Positions 8,820 to 15,631 of a stretch of 64,000 bases of DNA are shown here, piece by piece. The notes under the pieces are model-generated. The model searched no databases and was not told the origin of the DNA. It saw nothing but the letters and a program-made list of their open reading frames with translations. The position numbers were made by a program, and so were the translations under genes. This DNA comes from Sedimentisphaerales bacterium. GTDB taxonomy: Bacteria > Planctomycetota > Phycisphaerae > Sedimentisphaerales > Anaerobacaceae. How positions within the stretch are numbered: the first letter of the stretch is position 1; each line of letters starts with the position of its first letter. The stretch covers positions 20,637-84,636 of the forward strand of contig JAFGLV010000034.1 of assembly GCA_016927855.1 (NCBI GenBank), written 5' to 3'.

Positions 8820-8878
8820 GTGAAGTTGGAAGCGTGAAGTCTCAAGGGCACTTCAAACTTGAAACTTGAAACTTTGAA
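8820..8878. repeat. short tandem GTGAAGT / TTGAAAC repeats
   Basis: The gap between the DUF1015 and aminotransferase genes is built of near-repeats of GTGAAGT and then ACTTGAAA, with TTCAAA/TTTGAA able to pair. It could form a hairpin between the cistrons. No gene is present. Confidence 0.45.
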
Positions 8879-8897
8879 CTATTTCCGGAGAGCGCAC

Positions 8898-9986
8898 ATG
8901 GTAGATTGGAAGAACCCGCCAAGACTCTTTATCCCGGGACCTGTCAAAGTCGACGACGACGTCCTGCAGCAACTGGCCCGCCCGACGCTGGGTCATCGCG
9001 GCAAGGAATACGCCCAGCTCCAGGGCGAAACGGTCGAGATGCTCAAGAAGATCCTCTTCACCGATCAGCACGTGTTCCTCTCGACCTCCAGCGGCTCGGG
9101 ACTCTGGGAGGCGTCGATCCGCAATTGCGTGGCGCCCGACGAGACGGTCCTGGCGACCTGCTGCGGCGCATTCAGCGACAAGTGGGCCGAGGTCGTTGCC
9201 ATGTGCGGGCGCAACGTGGACACGCTGAAGGTCGACTGGGGCCAGGCGACGACGCCGGAGATGATCGACGCCAAGCTCGCTACCGGCAAGTACGCCGCCG
9301 TGACGCTGATCTATAACGAAACGAGCACCGGCTTGACGAATCCGGCGTACGAGATCAGCAAGATGATGAAGGCCAAGTACCCCGACGTGCTGGTCTTCGT
9401 GGACGCTGTTAGCGGCATGATCGGCCTGCCCATCCACTTCGACGAGTTGGGCTGGGACGTGGGATTCGCTTCCGTCCAGAAAGCCTTTGCGATTCCGCCC
9501 GGATTCACGGTGGCGGCCGTCAGCAAGCGCGCCGTCGAAAAGAGTAAGAGTGTGCCCGGACGAGGCTACTACTTCGATTTCACCCTGTGGGCCAAATCGG
9601 CGGAGAAGAACCAGACCCTGGTGACGCCGAGCATTCCGCACATCATGGCTCTGAATTATCAGTGCCACAAGCTCGTCAAGGAAGGCATGGAGAACGTCTG
9701 GGCGCGGCACAAGGAGATGGGCGACTTCGTCCGCGCCTGGGCGCGCGAGAATTTCGAGGTCTTCTGCGAGGACCGGTACGCCTCCAATACGTTGACGACG
9801 ATCAAGAACACGCGCGGTATCAACGTTGGCGAGGTGATCGCCGCGGTGCAGCAGAAGCACCAGACCGCCTTCGGCAACGGCTACGGCCAACTCAAGGACA
9901 AGACGTTCCGCATCGCTCACATGGGCGACATCACGATGGATGATCTGAAAGAGCTGCTCGGCTGGATCGACGACGAAATCGGCTGA
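8898..9986 (+). CDS. class V PLP aminotransferase (SerC / alanine-glyoxylate type)
   Basis: This 362-residue fold-type I PLP enzyme starts MVDWKNPPRLFIPGPVKV, the alanine-glyoxylate/serine aminotransferase N-terminus. It has the LGHRGKEY substrate loop, the STSSGSGLWEA cofactor-phosphate loop near residue 60, VDAVSG with the PLP-ring Asp near residue 168, and SVQKAF with the likely Schiff-base Lys near residue 194. ATG 8898 is chosen because CGGAG lies 7 bp upstream. Given the DUF1015 neighbour, phosphoserine or serine-glyoxylate transamination is the leading possibility. No serA is in the window to confirm serine synthesis. Confidence 0.88.
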   Translation: MVDWKNPPRLFIPGPVKVDDDVLQQLARPTLGHRGKEYAQLQGETVEMLKKILFTDQHVFLSTSSGSGLWEASIRNCVAPDETVLATCCGAFSDKWAEVVAMCGRNVDTLKVDWGQATTPEMIDAKLATGKYAAVTLIYNETSTGLTNPAYEISKMMKAKYPDVLVFVDAVSGMIGLPIHFDELGWDVGFASVQKAFAIPPGFTVAAVSKRAVEKSKSVPGRGYYFDFTLWAKSAEKNQTLVTPSIPHIMALNYQCHKLVKEGMENVWARHKEMGDFVRAWARENFEVFCEDRYASNTLTTIKNTRGINVGEVIAAVQQKHQTAFGNGYGQLKDKTFRIAHMGDITMDDLKELLGWIDDEIG

Positions 9987-9989
9987 CAC

Positions 9990-10062
9990 GTGGCGAGGGC
10001 ATCCTGCCCTTGTGTGTCGCGGGCTTCCAGCCCGCGCGTGCCAAGGGCGTCTCGCCCGTGGA
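9990..10062. repeat. cluster of small GC hairpins
   Basis: Three short perfect hairpins follow one another: GGGCATCCTGCCC, GCGGGCTTCCAGCCCGC and GGGCGTCTCGCCC. They begin just after the aminotransferase stop. They may act in transcript ending, but no U-tract follows. They open the 1-kb palindrome-rich island that ends at 11031. Confidence 0.5.
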
Positions 10063-10072
10063 ATAGGACGGT

Positions 10073-10109
10073 CTTCGACAGAGCCAAGCCTGTCCTGAGC
10101 TTGTCGAAG
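10073..10109. repeat. palindromic repeat with CTTCGACA arms
   Basis: Arms CTTCGACA (10073-10080) and TGTCGAAG (10102-10109) enclose a 21-bp centre containing GCCTGTCCTGAGC. No coding content. Confidence 0.5.
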
Positions 10110-10167
10110 GGACGAGCTCTGGCCGTGCCAACCGCTGAATCTGATCGGTTTTGAGTTTACCGCTTTG

Positions 10168-10219
10168 GGCCTCCAGCATGGTTCACCAGTCCGCCTGCGG
10201 CGGAATCATGCTGGTGGCC
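10168..10219. repeat. nested palindrome
   Basis: Outer 13-bp arms GGCCTCCAGCATG (10168-10180) and CATGCTGGTGGCC (10207-10219) pair at 12 of 13 positions. Inside is a perfect TCCGCC/GGCGGA hairpin (10190-10204). The shape resembles the element at 10658-10719. Confidence 0.5.
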
Positions 10220-10293
10220 TGAAGCGATAACTCGGCTGGCCAGGGGCGGTGGTCACGCCGTCCCTTGCACCAGCATGTTCTGTGATACTTGTA

Positions 10294-10632
10294 TCATAGC
10301 GTTCTATCTACGACTATTTCAGTGCTGTAATCAAGCTTTGCTTCTTTGGAAGGCTTGATTCTTACAGTAACAACACGCTTGGACGATTTGAGAACAACCT
10401 GAGCAGATGAGAAGCAGCCCGCCTCGTGATAGATCGACGCACCGTCAAATGCCAATGACGACAGTTCGCCAGACTCCAGGAAATACTTGATATTAGCTCT
10501 CGCCTGATCGTTGCAGTCATAGTCGGGCTCATAGTCGCCATCAACTGCTTTCGATACGGCTGGACCAGCACCGGGAAAATCATCAAGGAAGTCCTCTTCT
10601 CTTATGTAGTGACGTTTCATGCTCTCAGTCAT
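10294..10632 (-). CDS. small acidic protein of unknown function
   Basis: This 112-residue protein is not recognised. It is acidic in its first half (EEDFLDDFPG, DGDYEPDYDCND) and beta-rich and basic in its second half. It has no signal peptide and no membrane segment. The ATG at 10632 follows AAGGAAT, a usable ribosome site. Its base composition is clearly richer in A+T than the flanking genes. It sits alone among palindromic repeats, so it may be recently acquired. It could be a cargo or orphan toxin-antitoxin type gene, but nothing proves either. Confidence 0.6.
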   Translation of the reverse strand: MTESMKRHYIREEDFLDDFPGAGPAVSKAVDGDYEPDYDCNDQARANIKYFLESGELSSLAFDGASIYHEAGCFSSAQVVLKSSKRVVTVRIKPSKEAKLDYSTEIVVDRTL

Positions 10633-10657
10633 TGATATTCCTTATCATGTTTGGTTG

Positions 10658-10719
10658 ATGAGCACAGAACGATGGTTAATGGACCCGCATAAGATGCGGA
10701 TTTCTTCGTCTGTGCTCAT
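10658..10719. repeat. nested palindrome upstream of the small acidic gene
   Basis: Outer arms ATGAGCACAGAACGA (10658-10672) and TCGTCTGTGCTCAT (10706-10719) pair with a single bulge. An inner perfect hairpin CCGCAT/ATGCGG (10685-10699) has a 3-nt loop. It ends 26 bp from the start codon at 10632, so it lies in that gene's promoter or leader. Confidence 0.55.
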
Positions 10720-10783
10720 ATAAGACACCTTTGGAAAACTCTGTCAAGGGGCGACGCGTCAACATGGTGCGGCCGGTAGTTTC

Positions 10784-10805
10784 GTAGGGTGGGGTATTGC
10801 CCACC
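10784..10805 (+). repeat. 22-bp palindromic repeat, copy A
   Basis: GTAGGGTGGGGTATTGCCCACC matches the inverse complement of copy B (10907-10928) at 21 of 22 positions. Each copy can also form a small GGGTGGG/CCCACC-type hairpin. Confidence 0.6.
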
Positions 10806-10906
10806 GCTTCAATATGAACGCCGGCCATAAGATGGTCCGTAGACTCAGGAGCCGTTTGCGGGAGAGCATGGCGCCATGTTACGGTTGTCGCATGTTATCA
10901 CGTAAT

Positions 10907-10928
10907 GGTGGGCAATAGCCCACCCTAC
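10907..10928 (-). repeat. 22-bp palindromic repeat, copy B (inverted)
   Basis: This is the inverted partner of the repeat at 10784-10805, 101 bp away. A third, longer copy lies at 31124-31180 inside the oxidoreductase run. Confidence 0.6.
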
Positions 10929-11031
10929 TTGACTATACTTATGCATACAGACGGGACAATAGTCCAGCACGTTCGACGCGTCAACAGGGACGGCATGGGA
11001 ATCTACATGTCGTATCTCCTTGACGCCTAGC

Positions 11032-12138
11032 CTACGGAACCACCTCACCCCAGTGACGGATCAGGACCTTCAGGTCGTTGACGTCGACGATACCGTCGCC
11101 CCAGGGCATCGGGCCGATATCGACCGACGGGTCCGACTGGCCCCAGCAGTCGATGAGTATCCGCAGGTCCTCAATGTCCACGACGCCGTCGGCGTTGAAG
11201 TCGACGACCGGCGTTATGGTCGCTTGATAGATGTCGCCGTAGATGCCGCCGAGCCCGCCCGGTCGTTCGGAACAGAAGTAGAGCGTCGAGCCGTCCGGCG
11301 CTACGACAGGTTGACAGTCAAGATGGGGTCCGGTGATCGGGGCGCCGACATTGGCAGGTGCGCCCCAGGGATCGGCGGTACTCGGTCGCCTGGCCATCCA
11401 GATATCCACGTCGCCAAGACCTCCGGTACGGACCGGCGCCTGCCAGTCCCCCGAAAACAACAGACATAGGCCGTCGACCGTGACGAACGGGAAGGCATCA
11501 CTCTCAGGACTATTCACGGTCGAGCCAAGGTTCATCGGTGCTTCCCAGGGACTGCCGGCGGTCGGCCGTCTTGCCACCCATAAGTCGTCGCTTCCAAATC
11601 CGCCGGCTCTTCTCGAACTGAAGTATAGCTCCAGACCGTCGGTGGTGATCCACGGCGCGAAGTCGACGTCGGGGCTGTTCACCGTCTCTCCCAGGTTCAC
11701 CGGTTCAGCCCACGGGTCATCGGTTGTGGGCCGGCGCATCATCCACAGATCATCCGCACCGCACCCGCCGGGCCGGTTTGAACTGAAATAGAGTTCCAGA
11801 CCGTCAGCCGAAATGCAGGCACAGGCATCCGCATAGGCCGTGTTGACGAGCGGTCCCAGGTTCGTGGGCTCACCCCAGCCCTCACTCGTCGCATTTCGCG
11901 TCACCCACCAAATATCCCAGTTTCCGAATGTCCCGGCTCGATACGAATCGAAGTACATCTCTCGACCGTCAGCGGAAACACAGTTCAAACCCTCGCCCGA
12001 TGGGCTGCTGAAAGGCATGCCCAGATTCTCGGGCGGGCCAAAGACGAAATCGGCGTGCGTCTGCTCGACCGCTAGCGCCCAAGCGACAAGCAGCATGGCA
12101 AACAGGAGCCTGCCTCGGAAATCGCAGCGCGCTTTCAT
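11032..12138 (-). CDS. secreted PD40 beta-propeller protein with C-terminal dockerin
   Basis: This 368-residue protein has a Sec signal peptide (about 1-28). At least five PD40/TolB-type blades follow, each carrying DG-LYFSSxRxGG and DLWxxRRP motifs (about 40-305). The C-terminal dockerin-like domain (about 313-366) has two EF-hand calcium loops, DFNADGVVDIEDLRILI and GDGIVDVNDLKVLIRHW. Such dockerins are common on planctomycete secreted proteins even where no cellulosome is known. The gene follows the MBL-dockerin gene by 21 bp on the same strand, so the pair is likely one operon. Its target is unknown; a cell-surface binding or assembly role is plausible. Confidence 0.85.
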   Translation of the reverse strand: MKARCDFRGRLLFAMLLVAWALAVEQTHADFVFGPPENLGMPFSSPSGEGLNCVSADGREMYFDSYRAGTFGNWDIWWVTRNATSEGWGEPTNLGPLVNTAYADACACISADGLELYFSSNRPGGCGADDLWMMRRPTTDDPWAEPVNLGETVNSPDVDFAPWITTDGLELYFSSRRAGGFGSDDLWVARRPTAGSPWEAPMNLGSTVNSPESDAFPFVTVDGLCLLFSGDWQAPVRTGGLGDVDIWMARRPSTADPWGAPANVGAPITGPHLDCQPVVAPDGSTLYFCSERPGGLGGIYGDIYQATITPVVDFNADGVVDIEDLRILIDCWGQSDPSVDIGPMPWGDGIVDVNDLKVLIRHWGEVVP

Positions 12139-12159
12139 CTCTCCGCTATCCCGTTGTGT

Positions 12160-13665
12160 CTACGGCGTCACAGCCTGAACGTGGACACGCACGTCATCGA
12201 TCAGGCCCGTGAAGAACGTCGCCGGGTCGAGGTCGGCGCCGGCGCCGAGGTACAGACCTGTCGTGAGGCCTCTCATGACCGTTTCGGCGCTTCTGGCGAC
12301 CTCGACATCGTCCACATAGAGCACCTTGGCGGCGCCGTCCCAGGTCAGGCCGACGCGGTGCCAATCTCCATCCGTGACCGGCGTCTGCGACCACAACGGC
12401 GCGCTGGCGCGGCCGTTGCCTCTCAACTCCGTGCCGAGATAGCCTGTCGTCGCGTCAAGGCACAGCCAGTTGGCGCCGTCCTTTTGCGAGACGATCACGC
12501 CGGGCGCCTCCGTCTTGACCCAGGCGAAGACGCTGAACGGACCGTCGGCGGGATTGAGGATGAGATCGGTGCTGATATAGTCCTCCTCGCCGTCGAGGTG
12601 CACGGCGCCGCCGCTGACGCCGCCGGTCGGCTGCCACTGCGGCGTTCCGTGCAGGACGGCGCCGGCCGAGCCAAACCAGTCGCTGACGACGTCGCCTTCC
12701 TGCTCGTTGAGGCTCCAGAGCGCGACGAGTGAGAAATCCCGGTTCCAGTCGCGCGAGCCGAGGACCTCGCCGCTGGCCATGACCTTGGCATTGCTCGCGG
12801 CCAGACGCGCGAACCGCGCCGCATCGCTCGTGGTGCCGACGATCTCACCCCAGTGGTACGGGACCGCCAAGCGTGGCTGGATGCGTGCGGTAGCTTCGGC
12901 GGCTTCGGTGGCGGTCATCGTGTAGGTCCCGCCCGCCGGCAGGATCGCCACGTCGATGTCTTCCAGCGTGCTCATCTCCGGGATCAGATCGGTGTCGCCG
13001 GCGACGTACACGCGCTTCGAACCGATCTCGACGATGTAGCCCAGCCAGTTGTTGCTCCTGGGGTGGTTGGGTTTGTTGGTGTTGTAGGCGGGTACACCGG
13101 TGATCGACAGGCCGGGCCAAGCGAGCGTGTCACCAGGCGCGACCACCTCACCTGTGCCATGAGCAGCCACGACATCGGGTGGCGCGACGAAGATCGAATC
13201 GGCCTGCCAGACCTTTGCGATATCCGCCGGCGCGTAATGGTCGCCGTGGCTGTGCGTAACGCAGACGACGGTGGCATCGTGGGGCGCATTAGGGAGGTTG
13301 CGCGGATCGACGTAGACCACAGCGTTCTCGCTCCAGATCTTGACGCTGGCGTGACCGAACCACTGGAGATGCACGAGCGAAGTTGCGCCATCGAGCCAAT
13401 GCTCCGCCAGAACCGCCAGATCCTGTGCATCGATCAGCCCGTCTCGATTGGGGTCTGGAGCCAGATCGACGCTCGCCGCCGGCGTTGTCCAATGGCGAGC
13501 GAAGCAGGCGTAATCGACAAGATCTACGATTTCGTTGCCGTCGATGTCCGCGGTCGGCGCCGCTGGTAATTCACCGGCCCCACTGCGGCCGGCGCATGCC
13601 ACGATCAAGGCGACAGTAACTACAGCCCGAGCGGGCCGAATCCACACGTGGTCGAACGATTGCAT
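12160..13665 (-). CDS. secreted dockerin / MBL-hydrolase / LamG protein
   Basis: This 501-residue protein has an unusual domain order. A signal peptide (about 1-31) is followed by a dockerin-like pair of EF-hands (about 39-92; DIDGNEIVDLVDYACFARHW and DPNRDGLIDAQDLAVLAEHW). A UlaG/UPF0173-type MBL hydrolase follows (about 97-310), with THSHGDHY, GDTD and a late His in VPYHWGE. A LamG/concanavalin-like domain (about 330-500) ends the protein. ATG 13665 follows GGAAGG and begins the signal peptide; the 23 extra upstream codons look non-coding. Metal ligands are intact, so catalysis is likely. The substrate is unknown, and a surface or extracellular location is inferred. Confidence 0.85.
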   Translation of the reverse strand: MQSFDHVWIRPARAVVTVALIVACAGRSGAGELPAAPTADIDGNEIVDLVDYACFARHWTTPAASVDLAPDPNRDGLIDAQDLAVLAEHWLDGATSLVHLQWFGHASVKIWSENAVVYVDPRNLPNAPHDATVVCVTHSHGDHYAPADIAKVWQADSIFVAPPDVVAAHGTGEVVAPGDTLAWPGLSITGVPAYNTNKPNHPRSNNWLGYIVEIGSKRVYVAGDTDLIPEMSTLEDIDVAILPAGGTYTMTATEAAEATARIQPRLAVPYHWGEIVGTTSDAARFARLAASNAKVMASGEVLGSRDWNRDFSLVALWSLNEQEGDVVSDWFGSAGAVLHGTPQWQPTGGVSGGAVHLDGEEDYISTDLILNPADGPFSVFAWVKTEAPGVIVSQKDGANWLCLDATTGYLGTELRGNGRASAPLWSQTPVTDGDWHRVGLTWDGAAKVLYVDDVEVARSAETVMRGLTTGLYLGAGADLDPATFFTGLIDDVRVHVQAVTP

Positions 13666-13705
13666 GGCACACCATCCTTCCTTCGGGTCATCGTCTCTAT
13701 TAAAG

Positions 13706-13734
13706 ACTATACCCTCAGCGACCTCCGCCGTCAA
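13706..13734 (-). promoter_or_regulatory. predicted promoter for the two dockerin genes
   Basis: On the minus strand TTGACG (13729-13734) and TATAGT (13706-13711) are 17 bp apart. The start codon is at 13665. It is back to back with the promoter at 13742-13769. Confidence 0.65.
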
Positions 13735-13741
13735 GCAAGCC

Positions 13742-13769
13742 TTGCCCCTAGCGCTGAGGTGTCTATAAT
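13742..13769 (+). promoter_or_regulatory. predicted promoter for the GT2 gene
   Basis: TTGCCC (13742-13747) and TATAAT (13764-13769) are 16 bp apart. The gene starts at 13902, leaving a leader of about 125 nt. Confidence 0.6.
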
Positions 13770-13901
13770 GGGATGTGAGGCCGGTCGGACGCGGTAGACC
13801 CTGCCGGTTGCCGCCGCGCGGACCAAGAGAATGCAGGCCGACGGCGGACAGCGCTGGATGCGAAGATACGGTGAACGCGACCGGTTCACTTGGGAGTATG
13901 A

Positions 13902-14654
13902 ATGGATTTGTCCATCGTGATACCCGCCCTGGACGAGGGCAAGAAGATCGGCCGCGATATCGAGGCCGCCGCCGAGTTCCTGACGGCCCATGACCTGCAG
14001 GGTGAGATCATCGTCGTCGACGACGGCAGCCGGGACGACACCGCCGAGGCGGCCGGAAAGACCCTGATCCCACCAGGCGTGGAACGCAGGGTCATTCGCT
14101 GCGACGAGCACCATGGCAAAGGCTATGCCGTGCGCACCGGGATAAACGCCAGCGCGGGCACCTACGTCATGTTCGCCGACTGCGGCTTGTGCATCGCCTA
14201 TGGTAACGTCCTTCAGGGGCTGGAGTTGCTCCGCGACGACCGTTGCGAGATCGCTCACGGTTCCCGGCGACTGATCGAGAGCGATATCCTGCGGGACCAG
14301 CCCTGGCACCGTCGGGCGTTCTCGCGCGGCTTCAAGGCAGTGGTTCGCTTCCTTCTGCACGTGCCGCGCAAGCTGACGGACACGCAGTGCGGCTTCAAAG
14401 TCTACAAAGGCGAGGTCGCACGTGAGCTATACGGCGAGTGTGTCACTGACGGCTTCATGTTCGACATCGAGATCATCCTGAGGGCGGTCAGGAGAGGCTA
14501 TCGCATTGAGGAATTCCCGGTCGAGTGGACGTGCGATCCCGATAGCCGGCTTTCCGTCACGCGGACCCCGTGGCCGGTGCTGGCCGAGCTGCGCGCGCTG
14601 CGGCGTGTCCTGGCAGAAGACAACGACATACCAGCCAAACGCCGTCGGGGCTGA
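13902..14654 (+). CDS. GT2 glycosyltransferase, dolichyl/polyprenyl-phosphate sugar synthase-like
   Basis: This 250-residue GT-A glycosyltransferase matches the DPM1/DPG-synthase branch. Motifs are LSIVIPALDEG, EIIVVDDGSRDDT (residues 35-47), the HGKGYAVRTG loop, and the late DTQCGFKVYKG and DGFMFDIEI. These enzymes move a sugar from a nucleotide donor to a polyprenyl phosphate at the membrane. At the usual DAD metal site the protein reads MFADCGLC, so the second Asp is replaced by Cys. There is no C-terminal membrane segment. The start follows GGGAG. It is convergent with apbE, 14 bp apart. Confidence 0.85.
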   Translation: MDLSIVIPALDEGKKIGRDIEAAAEFLTAHDLQGEIIVVDDGSRDDTAEAAGKTLIPPGVERRVIRCDEHHGKGYAVRTGINASAGTYVMFADCGLCIAYGNVLQGLELLRDDRCEIAHGSRRLIESDILRDQPWHRRAFSRGFKAVVRFLLHVPRKLTDTQCGFKVYKGEVARELYGECVTDGFMFDIEIILRAVRRGYRIEEFPVEWTCDPDSRLSVTRTPWPVLAELRALRRVLAEDNDIPAKRRRG

Positions 14655-14668
14655 TCGTCGGCTCGGCG

Positions 14669-15631
14669 TCACTGGCCTTCGCCGACCTCCAGAAACCGAC
14701 CGGGTCCATCACGGTCCGGCAACACGAGCCAGGCACGGGTCTGGGGATGTTGTCCGCAATAATCCTTGACCTCCTGAGGTGTCATAATCATGAAGGCGGT
14801 GGAGAGTGCATCCGCGGTGGCCGCGTCAGGCGCCATCGACCAGGCGGCGATCTTGGCCTCGACGGGGCGCCCCAGGCGCGGGTCGATGATGTGCGGCCCT
14901 TTCTGCAGGCCCGACCCGCTGACGGCGCGATGCGCCAGTTGGAGGCGTACGAGAACCCGACGGCGGTCCTGCGGATCGCTCAACGTCACCGGCCACCCCG
15001 CCGTTCCCTCCGGCGGATCGAGGGCCAGCACGGAGCTGTAGCCACCGTGAAGGAGGGCGCGGTCGATGCTCCACTCCTCTAACATCGCGGCCATCTTGTC
15101 AACGCCGTATCCTTTCCCCACGCCGCCCAGATCGACCCGAACCGGACTGGCCGACAGCTCGACGGTGTATCGGCTTTCATCGAGGTGCAGGAGCGACATG
15201 CCGGTGTGCGCTCGGGCGTACGCCAGCTCGTCGGGCGAAGGCGTGCGCAGCTTCTTGTCTTTGTCGCGCCAGCAGTCGAGCAGGAACCCTATCGTGACAT
15301 CGAAGGCGCCGTCGGCCTGGGCATGGAGCTTCTGGCAGAGCCTGAGGCACTCGAAGGTCTCCAGACCCAGCAACAGGGGCTGGCCGGCCGGGAGGTTGTT
15401 CATCCGCGCGACGTCGCTATTCTCGACGAAACGGCTCAGGTTACGTTCGATGCGGTCCAGCTCGTCGAAAGCCGCGTTGGCGGCCTGGCGTGCGTAGACC
15501 TTGTCCTCGTGTTGAACGATAATCTCGAACGTCGCGGCCATGGCCGAATGAGTGAAACGATGGACGCTCGGGATCGCACTCAACTCGCTGGCGACGCACG
15601 AGGTTTCTGCTTTTGGAGGCTCACTGGCCAC
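14669..15631 (-). CDS. apbE: FAD:protein FMN transferase (ApbE family)
   Basis: This 320-residue ApbE protein would attach FMN covalently to a Thr or Ser of extracytoplasmic flavoproteins. Recognisable parts are MAATFEI, LDRIERNLSRF, the DLGGVGKGYGVD core, the GSGLQKGPHIIDPRLGRPV segment and ATADALSTAFMI with the conserved metal-site Asp. GTG 15631 is chosen because GAGGA lies 8 bp ahead. The longer ORF runs back through the upstream membrane-protein gene, whose stop it overlaps by 11 bp. No lipobox or signal peptide is clear, so the location is uncertain. No obvious FMN-acceptor partner lies in the window. Confidence 0.85.
   Translation of the reverse strand: MASEPPKAETSCVASELSAIPSVHRFTHSAMAATFEIIVQHEDKVYARQAANAAFDELDRIERNLSRFVENSDVARMNNLPAGQPLLLGLETFECLRLCQKLHAQADGAFDVTIGFLLDCWRDKDKKLRTPSPDELAYARAHTGMSLLHLDESRYTVELSASPVRVDLGGVGKGYGVDKMAAMLEEWSIDRALLHGGYSSVLALDPPEGTAGWPVTLSDPQDRRRVLVRLQLAHRAVSGSGLQKGPHIIDPRLGRPVEAKIAAWSMAPDAATADALSTAFMIMTPQEVKDYCGQHPQTRAWLVLPDRDGPGRFLEVGEGQ

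Larger units (their letters stand above)
10633..11031. other. palindrome-rich intergenic region
   Basis: This 399-bp region lies between the starts/ends of two minus-strand genes. It holds a nested palindrome (10658-10719) and an inverted pair of 22-bp repeats (10784-10805 and 10907-10928). The remaining sequence shows no gene I can support. Confidence 0.6.

Noticed and set aside
8820..8878. possible CRISPR-like tandem repeat
   Set aside because: Units are short, uneven and lack unique spacers.
10845..11048. 67-codon minus-strand frame between the inverted 22-bp repeats
   Set aside because: It runs through a repeat copy, has no ribosome site and resembles nothing known.
11032..13665. cellulosome component locus
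   Set aside because: Dockerins are present, but no cohesin or scaffoldin is in the window.
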